From: Ophiura sarsii
Lineage: Eukaryota > Echinodermata > Ophiuroidea > Amphilepidida > Ophiuridae
Length of the DNA stretch: 64,000 bases
NCBI GenBank assembly: GCA_035610835.1
Contig: CM069454.1
Span: 63,823,207 to 63,887,206, forward strand
Reading direction: 5' to 3'
Of the stretch, positions 12,001 through 24,100 are shown piece after piece. The notes under the pieces are model-generated. The model saw only the letters and a program-made list of their open reading frames with translations, made no database searches and was not told the origin of the DNA. The position numbers were made by a program, and so were the translations under genes. Numbering within the stretch: position 1 is the first letter of the stretch; every line of letters begins with the position of its first letter.

Positions 12001-15000
12001 TGTTTTCAAATTTGAATTACGATACAAAATTACCTGATTGGTCGGTTCACGGTTGCCATGGCAACCGTATAAGAAATCCGGCTTCATGGTTTCATGCGCA
12101 CTATACCGATACATCATCTCCCCAAGTATGGTGTACGTATATGCAACATTTCGTTTTTAGTTACGTTTGTTCCCGTGTTTAGCCAATAAGAGGCCTTGCA
12201 TGGTAACCATGGCAACCATATCAAAATAACACGCATTTTCTTAACTTTTTGGGTCAAATCAACCTAGACCTCCCCCCTTAACATGCTTAACGTTTATAGT
12301 CATACTCAAGTTGGCACTACATTTACGAGGTTCTATTAACTAACAACATCTACCGCCCTCTACATCCGCCAGTCGTCACTAACGTGTGAAGAGATCAGTT
12401 GTTACAAAATTTATACTTGCATCATGGATTTAAAATAACCTCCCTTCCAACCATTTCATGAACAATCCTGATAATTTACACCAGGTCAATAATCATTTTT
12501 CTCCTAAGTTCGGCAATAGAAGCAAATTACCTTCTCAAGTACATTTAAAGTACGAATGGGTTTACACTGAAAAGATAATACTCGCGACGTTATAGAGGAG
12601 ACGATCTTTCCCTAAACTTCATAAATAGAGTGCCGGACTATTCACGATTGCTTGTTTTGATAATTCTTTCATCATAAATCTTCGGAGGGCGTGATTTTCA
12701 GGCTGTTAGTCTGCTGTGATTGTCGACTAAAACAAGGCCGCGTATGGACGGTATATTAACACGAAACAGTGCTTTAGGACATGACAACTGGACTGCCTAA
12801 TCTGGGATTTGGAGAATTTATGACCGGCGATTTTAGCTAAAATCACCGGTATGAAGTGATTAGGCAGTGAAACGTACTGTATTGACGTTTGTTTTCTCGC
12901 GTTTTTTCGTTACAGCACGTGGTTTCTGAGGTTGACGTTGGAACAAAGGAAACAGATCGTTTTGAGGAGGAACAGCAGAGGTTCGTCCATTACGCAATGA
13001 CTGAGGTAACGCAGAAGTCGTAGTAATTATTTGATTCTCCTACACATTATATTCATGGTAACCTAAAATACGGTATACGTGTAAATATTACAGTCGTGCC
13101 ATAATGGGTGACTCTTATGATCTGCGGATCAGCAGTTTCAACTACGAGGGACATTCAATAAGTTCTACCTCCTACCTTCTAACCTCATGACATTAAAATC
13201 ACATTTAATTATTAATCGACAATCGACGAATCGATGATAAACAAAAACTTGTACGAACACGCGTTTAACATGTTTAACTCACTGAAAAGTGTCTAACTTC
13301 AAACTTGGGTATGGGGGTAGTTTAACGCGCGTTTAACTAAACTCATACAAGAACTGAATAACAACCGAGCCCGGTGCAATCTGACGTGCAGATCGCGAAG
13401 TCTTAAAAATACTTGTACATTTGAGGAATTCGGTCGATATCTATTGTAACTCATTTAGGCTACAGTAAATTGAATATCTGTATACAGAGAACGCACGACC
13501 GCTCTGGGGATCAGATTCGCAGAGTTTAAAAAAGCGAGTTGTATTAAACACGTCGTTTAAAATGATATACCGCGTTTAATTTAGACACGGGTTTAGTTAG
13601 TCACGGTTTTAAGGTAAAACCGCGTTAAGACGAGAATACGGCTATATCTGTACACTATAGATTCATGAATAAGGGGCTCTATCTATTCCATTTTAACATT
13701 GGACCAAGCATGTCGATTACTATTGCGGCATCGTTTAAGATGTTATTGATTTCGCTGGGATATGAACTTCAAAGCTTTAAGCAACACACCCGTGAACATA
13801 CATCGATGCATAAGCCTATATACTATACCCGCTGGTAAATTGCGCGCTATTCAGAGGTATAGCATCTTAAAAAGTAACACATTTTGATCATCACACCGTC
13901 TTACAATTTCAATCCAATGTATTAATGAGGATCAAATTATGAAAATAGATCAATTACGACATTGGGAACTGAGATCTTTGTCGCTATTCTGGATATGAAC
14001 CACCTACAATGTGATTTAAACGTATAAAGTATAGAAGTAGCCTTGTCTTTCAATGAAAATATCAAGATTTGAACGCCTTCCGCGCGGCAAGCGTCTGCAG
14101 ACGACATTCCAAAATTTCAAAAAATGTTTCTAAAATTTCAACATTATTGAATTCAATTACCATAATTATTTGAAATCACCTTTAGAAATGCATTCAATTA
14201 AGTACAAACATTCCTAGTATTGGTTTAGTAATTCTTGAAGTAGGCTTTGGAAATTGGGAAAGGTTTCTGAAAAATCTTTTTGGAACATGGAAAAACTAAT
14301 AGCCGCATGGAAAGTGTTAAATCACTGCCCCCTCAATAGGTAGATTTGACTGAAATGGTTGGTTTTATGAATCCACTAGAGTGGGATCTCTATGCATAGT
14401 CGGATCTACTAAATATACGTCACAAAACGTATAAACTACAAACCATAGAGATGATCCATGTAAGGGAACAGTTCCATTTATACGCGATAAATTTATCGCG
14501 ACTGTATCGGGGCCTGATATGTTTTGGACCCGATGTTTTTCAAGTTGATACGCGATAAAATAGTCATCAGGCCCCGATAAAATAGACATCGGGGCCCGAT
14601 ACGAGGCCTCTGCCATACCCTGGGGTATGTTTAGCAAATAGAGCGGGACATTGTTTAGCAAATACACGAGGAAAATACAATTTACGTTAAACATCCATAA
14701 TCAATAACATTATCTCTAAAAACATGAAATGCTGAATTTGTACCTTACAACTAGAATAAATAATCCGAAGCTCTATTTACATACCGACCACTTATCTTTC
14801 GTTATATTTAAGCAAGCGGTTATACGCTACTCGATAAATAATCATTTGCTACTCGCAACTGTACGCGATAAAAATCTCATCGGGGCCTGATAAAAAACTC
14901 ATCGGGGCCCGGAACATTCTCGCAATTTTTATCGCGTACAAATGGAACTGCTCCCTAACGGATTAGCTGCCATCTTGTCGGAAATAATAGTTCCAAGATT

Positions 15001-15074
15001 TTCAGAAATACGACACACTCGTTTCATGATAGTAAGCCAATTTTGTATCACGGTTCAGTGGCGTCGCCAGGGAG

Positions 15075-15106
<32 letters not shown>

Positions 15107-18100
15107 TGACGTCGTGTCGGTTGAGATTGGCACTGTCGGTTCATTTGACCACAGGAATCATGGAATTATGATGGTCAAAAGTACACAGATCAAAAAGTTT
15201 CGCGCGCATGTGTCCCCAAAATGCAACATTCTTTGCTACAAGCTTGTTTAGAGCCAATATGTACCTCGATCGTGGCAAAAATAGGTGTAAAGTCGAAATA
15301 ATAAGCGCGCTATGCGCGCATTTATTGAATCACAAAAGTCCTGTGGGTTCATTTTCATTTCTCGCCCCCCCCCCCCCCCCCCCCCCCCCCCCATATGAAT
15401 AACCTAGCTACGCCACTGTCACGGTTGGTTCACGCAATGAATTGGACGCCATGCACCGATTAAATTACATGTGCAGGCCGGGTGCGATTCCCCTTTGTAA
15501 TCCGTGGCGCATAGCCACATGGATAGCCATGCCTCTATATCTGATCAAGTAGCTAATGCTAGTCCTGCGACAGAGGTGCTAACCATGTTTACAACAATTT
15601 ATTACGGTAACATTTTATTTTATTTTATATTTCTAGATTGACAACAGCATATCAGCTCGCTTTGGCGTTGGTGGGTACGGTCTTGGTGTCAGAGTATGCC
15701 GGGTGCGATTCCCCTTTATTGTCCGTTGCGCATGGCAACATGGATAACCTCTATGTGATCTTAGTTTTCGGCTAATGCTAGGCCTTTTTGACGGGCGCGT
15801 GTGGTCCAGCGGATTCACCCTCGCTCCACAATGCAAAGATTGTGGGTTCGAGCCCCGTTGGTGCCAACGTGTTGTGTCCTTGGGCAAGGCACTTTACCGC
15901 ACTTGCCACGCTTCACCCAGGTGTATAATTGGGTACCGGCATTAATTCATGTTGGGAAGTAAAACAGACTCGCTGTGCGGGAGGAGTGGCGAACCCCCCA
16001 CAGCCAAGTTATTACATGGGGAGTCTGGCCCAAACGCTAATGAAAGAGAGATGGGCACTCCGCGCGCGAGCTTTGCTCGCCGCGAGTCTTTACTTACTTT
16101 TTTTTAATGCTAGGCCTTCGACGGAGGTGCTAACCATGTTTACAACGATTTATTACGGTAGCATTTTTTATTTTTTTCTAGATTGACAACAGCATATCAG
16201 CTCGCTTTGGCGTTGGTGGGTACGGTCTTGGTGTCAGAGTTGATATGGATATCTTTAAGCAGGGTTTGACCTCGGAGATGAATTTTGGACGCAAAACACA
16301 TACGTATCGCTCCGGCAGTACAGACATGCACGGTATGTTTTTTTTGCTAATAATTGGTTTTCATATGCGTGTGTTGAAAGGATTTTTCTTCTTGTTCTTA
16401 TTTTAACACTTTCCACGCGGCTATTATATTTACCATACACAAAACAGATTTTTCAGAAACCTTTCACAATTTTCAAAGCCTATCTCAAGGATTACTGACC
16501 CAATACTAGGCATGTTTGTACTTATGTCAATGTATTTCTCATGGTGATTCTGAATATGTTAATGAAATTCAATAATGTTGACATTTTTTAAACATTTTGT
16601 GAAATTTTGGACCGCGTGGAAAGTGTTGACATATATTATTTATTTATATTAATCATAAGGGATTAATGGAGCGTTGCTGTGGGTCAAACCATATCGAGTG
16701 ACTAACGGCGCTGAACAGCTGTAACACCATTGAATGTGTTTCTGACATACCTCTCGTTGACCATGCGTCATTAGAAGCCAATAGTGACATCTTGAATTTC
16801 ATGTCATAAATAAAAAGTAGAGATTGTAATCCGTTGTGTAAAAGTTAAAAATAGAGCTCCTTCAAAATAGGTTGCAGGTTTTCTGGGACACCCTCCACAC
16901 GTCGGTAATATTATAGTGTGTGTTGATGACCTGTTTTAGATTCTTTCTTCTTCATAATTGGCGCATTTACGTTAAAAGAGGCTGCTGCTGTCCAACTGAT
17001 CATGCTCAGAGCAATAAGTGCTCCGACAACGAGGCTAATGATGTAGCCGAGACGAGAGTGATGTAGTTTTTCAATGTGATGAGATGAACTTTGCACTAAT
17101 CATAAAAATTGCTTCATACTTCTGAGCTGTTCAATATTTGACCTTATTACATTCGTGAAAAAACTTGAACGTATAAACTATCTATTCCACTAGTTTGAAA
17201 TGAAATGTTTGCTGGTAACCCACACTATCTAGGAAAATAAAGAAGTTCACAATTCATTACATTGCAGTAATAATACGAGATTGTATGTTTATCGAGTCTC
17301 CCTCTTAAAATCGCCAGTTATGAATAACGTCTATAACTATAATCAAAACATTTTTTTTCTCGATCACAGCGTCTACGATTCCCCAGCGTCCCATGCGTTT
17401 GGTGCGTAACGCGCGTAACCGAGTCAATCGCGATGGAAAGGGCGCAGTAAAACCGGAAGATGTGACGTACCTGTAAACAAATAGGTAATTGACCGATCGC
17501 GGGCCCTAATCAACAAGACCCCACGTCGCGTTGCGACTGTTTTGGAACGCACTGCATGCAAGGATACGCTGAACCTTTATAATGATCCCTAGCGCTCGGA
17601 TCATGACGCTGTGATCGACAAATTATTGTTTTGATTATAGTAGCCAGAGACTCGAATAAAGGCAGTATATATTTGTTTTATGTACGCCATTCATATATTT
17701 CTAGTTCCATAAAGTTCAAATTCAAAAATCATCCGGTAAGTTCTTATCTTTATTAGTTAAAAAGTGTTTACAGTTCAATTCAAAGGCAGTGCATCGAACG
17801 ATCGTCACGTTGCGCCCGGGGATGCAAATCGTGCGCCCTCTCGCGTCACGCAGAGTACAACGCCGCGTGAAACTACCGCCGCACTGTGCGCCGTAAATAG
17901 TCTTCTTGGGAGCCGTAAATAGTACTTTTGGGAGCCGTAAATAGTACTTTTGGCAAAATAGCGTGTTTATTTTTGATCATGTGACCCATTTTTAACCAAT
18001 CATTGAACAAGAATATATGAGTGACGTATATGATATTTTTCTATCCTTACCTACAGAACCGATTGGTTTATTTTTGATGGGTATACACGAGGCTTTTGAT

Positions 18101-21100
18101 TTTGACTATTGGCAGCTGTTCGATGACTACGCGGCTGCAGGATTGTGTGATTCCGCTTGGGTACAACACTTATCGACCGTTCAGATCAACGTGGAATCAG
18201 CACTACGTGGATATGCGGAATGGAAGAATGCTAACCCATCGGACGGTACGTGTATGTGTAAGGTCACACTGCAAAAACTATTCCGTGTGGCTCATGCGTA
18301 TAAGTGACTTGTACGGAAGACGATAGTCGCCAATTTAACATCTCTGTACATACTAGAGCAATGAAAGTGGGCTATATCTTGCTAGACGTCTCGGACGGAA
18401 TAAACCGTGTACCGTACTACTACAACACATTTTAATTGTTATGAGCATGCGCATATCAGTTACGGGACGTCTAACAAGACATTGCCTGAAAGTGGATCTG
18501 AGTTGACCAATGCAAATATTTCCATAAACATACAGGGTGACCCCCAAAAAAAATTAGGACTCTGTTTTATGACAGTGTAATTCTTATTATAATCATTGGA
18601 TCATGACCAATTTAATCTTAATGTAAAGCCAAATTGATTATTATGATATCCTGAAAATACAAGATCAATCCGATGCAAAATAAGAAAACCAGCGTACTTT
18701 GCGTAAACCATGTCATTTACTGGGTTGTATAATGGGATCTACATGTACAGACCAGTCAATAACATGGTTTACGTTTCAATATATTATAATAATTGTCAAC
18801 GTAGTAAATAATCTATCAGTCAATAGCAAAGTTTAGTTTGGTAATCCATTTAATTCTGGCACAAATCAATATTTGCTTTAAAAATCCGCAAAACAGATGC
18901 ATGCATATTCTGTGAAAATTAAAAAAGTTGTGTTAAGGGGGACTTAAGGAAGTATTTGATTTTATTTTTTGAATTTTGTGAGTACTGTAATTATTGAACT
19001 ATTAATCAAATGCATATAAAAGTATACATTTTTGGAAAGGAAATGGATCAGAGAATCCAAATTTGGTGTCAATTTTGACCAAAAAAGTAGATTTTGTGAG
19101 AAAATCACAAAATTCACTTTTTTGACCCCAATATTTTTGAACAAAGCAAAATAATTTTGAAAAAAATATGGCCAAATAACTTGATAATGATGTTAAGACA
19201 CAAATAAAGGGACGATTTTTTAAAAAAACCTTATCTAATATTTTTGGAAATTTTGACCAAAAAGTGACAAAAGACGTGAAAAAATGATTTATTTATTTTT
19301 TTACACACTTTTTTGTCAAAATTTCAAAAAATATTGGATTAGGTTAAAAAAAAATATTGGATTAGGTTCAAAAAAAAAAAAATCGTCCCTTCATTAGTGT
19401 CTTAACATCATCATCAAGTGATTTGGGCATTTTTAACTCAAAATTATGTTTGTTAGCTTTGTTCAAAAAAAATTGGGTGAAAAAAGTGATTTTTTGTGAT
19501 TCTCTCAAAAAATCAACATTTTTGGTCAAAATTGACGCCAAATTTGGATTCTCTGATCCATTTCCTTTCCAAAAAAGTATACTTTTATATACAGTTGAGT
19601 CCAATAATTACAGCACTAACAAAATTCAACCAAAAACTTCCTTAAGTCCCCCCTTACAGTTCTCGAACCCACTGTGGATGGTTCATTGAGTTGCAAGTCG
19701 AGCACTTTCATGTTACTCGATTGTTACTGTGTTTATTCCCATTGTACAAACCAGTAAATGACATGGTGTTACACAAAGTACGCTAGTTTTCTTATTTTTC
19801 ATCGGATTGATCTCATATTTTCAGGATATCATAATAATGAATTAGACTTTACATTGAGACTAAATTGGTCATGGTCCGATGATTTTAATAAGAATTACAC
19901 AGTCATGAAACAGAGTCCTAACTTTTTTGGGTCACCCTGTATAGTGTAATTTGTCTCAGTTCAATTGCATGAGTGCTTGTAACTTTGGTGATGCAAGTTA
20001 TTACTTTGGCGACTAGCGTATAAGTCTAACGTACAAGTCACTTGAGCGATACGTACTAGTTTCACAATATGTGAAATAGTAAAAAAAAGGCGGTTAAAAT
20101 CAAACAGCCCTTCGTTCTCGTCCACGGCTGTTTGATCCCACATAATTTGTCCGTTTTATTCTGAGAACACCGTAACTTGCTGGCCCTGTTCTGGTTTTAA
20201 CTGATTCAAGTACCTGAATATTTTTGCCATCTTTTGTTGAAATTTCAGAACATTTGTTGGTGCCAGTCATGCCAGTTCTGAGAAATAGAGCTTTGAATAT
20301 TATTATTTACTATAATAGCGCCCTCATCGGCTACATTTCCCATAGAGTTACATGTAAAATGTGTGTCAAGTAGAAAATGCCGATAATTTAAAAAGGGCTC
20401 GAACAATTTTCTTGAAATTTTCACCGTATACTCGTATTCATTAGCGCTACCTAAATCAGGTCAAACCATAAAAGGGCTACTATGTAATCTTTTTTATCCC
20501 ATAATTTTAATTATAAATCGGACAGTCAAACAGCCGTGCGTCCTTGTCGTAAGTTTTAGCCAGAAAAGACTCGATAGTCAAACAACATTCACGACCCCTA
20601 AAACTCTGCAATATTTTCCAATCAAGTATGTTCACATCATGTCAAAGAACACCACGTATAAATCGCACGTTTGAATACATGGAATCAATTTAGAATGTGC
20701 CATTAATAAAGCACACTGTCAATAGCTTATTATTTGAGGGCAGTTCCATGTGCATGAAAGGAGTTCACACTCGGTTACTCAACATTTTCCATTAGAAGAG
20801 ACCATTCGACAGTGAATCAGGTCAGCCGTGGTGAAACCAAAACGTTTAAGTGTGCGGAGCAATATGAGTTTGATAGCTTTTTATCTATCAATTATAAATC
20901 CTAATTAATTGAAATTTAGTACGAATAATGCCAATGTCTTTACGGCGGCCACTCTAACCGTTTGGTGGACATTTTTATAATTTCAAAAGGCTAAATATTT
21001 AGAAGTTCTGTATTCTTCCAATATCCACAGATCCAATCGTAGAAATCCCTGTCACCTGGCCAAAGGGATCATATGGTGTGCCCATGCCAACTGTCGGTTG

Positions 21101-24100
21101 TGCAAATAGCCACTTCACATGGGCGACAGGCTGGCGATTCCAGGATACCGAAGACACTTTCCCCGACAACTTCTGGTCGAATCCGTGTCATCTTGAGGGG
21201 CCCTATTGGGGGAATGACGCCTACCAAAATTTCTGCATGAAAACTGTTGAGGAAGAGGACATTTACGAGTGGTCGTTTCCTGAGGGATCGTATTGTGTTT
21301 ACAAAAAGGGCTCAACATGTCCAAGTGGTAAGCACTATGTTTTATTCAATGTTTAGAGAAATATAATGCATGAAGAATTACTCTTAAACATTCATTTGAA
21401 AATGCGAAAATATATAAGAAGGTATTCACGAAGTAAGTAAGTATCGATGGATGGATTAATGATATCTTTGAAGCAGACATGTGACAATGCTAAATGTATA
21501 AATGATAAATGAAAATAAATTTGAAATATAAAAAATCCTATACAGGTGACAGTTTGATCAGTTCCAAACTAACGAGAAATATTAGGTTTGTAGAGTACAC
21601 ACCACTAATAAATTCCCCATTGCTTACTGTGTAAAATGGACCATGATTATTCGCCATTTTCTCGCTTATAAAGCAACTGGTTGCTTCAACTTTGCATTCT
21701 GTGTGAAGATCATGGTCTTGGCTTTCCTGTAAACAAAAGAAAAATATAAGTTCAAGGCAAAATTTTCGAGATATGCGCCGTCAAAGATACACATGTTTGT
21801 AGATTGCCCAGGCCTAGCCTAGGTCTAAGCAATTCTAATCAATTATCTGAAGTCTCTAAAATGACTAAAAAATCATTAAAAATTGGTCAAAGAAGAAAAT
21901 TTGCACTGATATTGTTTGATAATCTTCATTTAATAATCATCCGATCAAAAGTTTGGCCAACAACACTATTTTTGAAGCATTTTTATATATTTCACTTAGA
22001 GGAGGGTCATCCCAACCAATTCAACAAGCCTTTCGTGGACTCTTCCATTATTTATTTAGTGGTGTGAATCCTTCATCCCTCCGCGGGCTAAAAAGTAATC
22101 CAGGAGAATGCGCGTGATTATGTCCACACGCTCACGGTTAAGGTGGCACGCACGCGTCACGCATGATACACAGGTTGCTTGTTATCTTTATGCGCGCCCG
22201 CGTCCTTCTGTATTCATTCGTTGCTATGCTGTAAGGAGACTTCGCCAATTTGGAGCTGATCAAACCATCTTCTAACTTTATAATATTAATTGTCTATAGT
22301 TCTAATTCTAGTGTCTAATGTTGACTTATATAACACTATAATAGTCTTCACACGGCTGTTTGATCCCACATAATTTGTCAGATTTATTCTGAGAACACCA
22401 TAACTTACTGGCCCGGTTCTGGTTTTAACTGATTCAAGTACCTGAATATACTGGCCATCTTTTGTAGAAATTTCAGAACATTTGTTGGGGCCAGTTCTGA
22501 GAAATAGAGCTTTGAATATTATTATTATTTACTATAATAGCGCCCTCATTGGCCACATTTCCCATAGAGTTACATGTAAAATATGCCGATAATTTAAAAA
22601 GGGCTCGAACAATTTTCTTGAAATTTTCACCATATACTCTTATTCATTAGCACTACTTAAGGTCAAACCATAAAGGGCCACTATATACATTTTTTTCATC
22701 CCATCATTTTAATTATAAAGCGGACAGTCAAACAGCCCTGAGTCTTCATCCTTTGCTTTTCTTTTTCTTACAATAGGTTTGATGGATGGTTGGGTTCATT
22801 GGGACGATGAGGATCTGTACAATGATAACAACATCGGCGGTGAAGTACCAACTGGGTACTACGATCATAACACTGATATCGAGTTCTGCTGTGCTACTAG
22901 TGGCTATGCAACCAATCCAATATATCTACCCGTAGATGATACATTCATTCTATTTAAATATAACCATCAGTGTCAAGAGGTATGAACACACGGTTGTCAA
23001 AGACTAAGCCTTAAAATGATATGATAAGGCAAAAAATAAAAGAAGTTGACTTACCCTTTCCGATCGACCCGAATTTTCGGAAAACTAGGGTCGCTATTTT
23101 TATTAATTTTTTTTTCCAAAAACTTAATTTTTTTAATTTTTTTAATTTTTTTGTAAAAGAAGCACACAACAATAAAGAAAGATAAAAACGTGTCTTTGAG
23201 TAGTATCTGCATGTTTAAAAATCATAAAAAATTCTCAAAAAAACCCCACAAATCTTTAAAACTTTTTTTGTGTAGTAGGCCTATCTCCCTTTAAAATTTA
23301 AAATTAAAAAAAAAAAAATCCGACCGTCCGACCCAGACTCTGGCCCTGAAAGGGCAAGTCAACATTTTTGTTGTTGGCCTTATTCAAGCTTCTTTTTTAC
23401 TGAAAGGAAGAAAAGTTCTGATTTAAATTTAAGTGCCCCCAGTGTATATAATAGTGCAATCCTTCCGTGTACGCACGCGCAATAAATTGCGCCACAGAAA
23501 ACCCGGTTTCAACATTAGCTGTATGCTGGTTCCCTGCATCAATGGGCTCCACACAACTTATTCATAAATGCAGGTACACGCCAATTATGCCACCACGGTG
23601 ATTTGCTGGCTTAAATGTCATGCATATTCATAAAATTAGGAAAAATAGATCCACAAACAAATTCGATCAAGCCAGCTTCCCGCTTAGAATGATAACACAT
23701 TTGCTGATTGGCACAATTTTCACGTGTAGGCCTATCTGCACTCACCACAGCGCCTGACTTCACACCCATGTCATAGCGCGTTCCCCATCGCGCCGTAGCT
23801 ATGGCAGCGCGACAATGCATTCAACGTTCGATGCGGTATCTCAGCTTTAGTGTGGTGATTGTTATTTTCTTATGCCATAACAGAGCGACAATGTAATGTG
23901 GAGCGGCGGTTACGGCCGGCAAATGCGAACCCTGTATCTGCACTACTGTGGATGAGTTGGCGCGGGGATCCAGGGGTGCAGGGAACCAGCATACATTAGC
24001 TGCAGATCGCGGATTACATTGCCTTGATATGAAATACTCAATATCATGGTAGGAATACCATGATGTCTAATTCTCTGTTGTCCCATATATAATTTACATG

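Larger units (their letters stand above)
15476..16240 (+). repeat. Tandem duplication of intron 4 end plus exon 5 start
   Basis: CCGGGTGCGATTCCCCTTT...CATGGATA...AATGCTAG and AGGTGCTAACCATGTTTACA occur twice, at 15476-15695 and 15696-16240. The unit is about 220 bp and includes the acceptor plus 59 bases of exon 5. The second unit is split by the SINE. Confidence 0.85.

Noticed and set aside
17370..17472. Longer version of apextrin exon 6, to the GTAAAC donor
   Set aside because: It ends in phase 2, while exon 7 is open only in phase 1. The shorter 45-nt form ending at 17414 keeps the frame.
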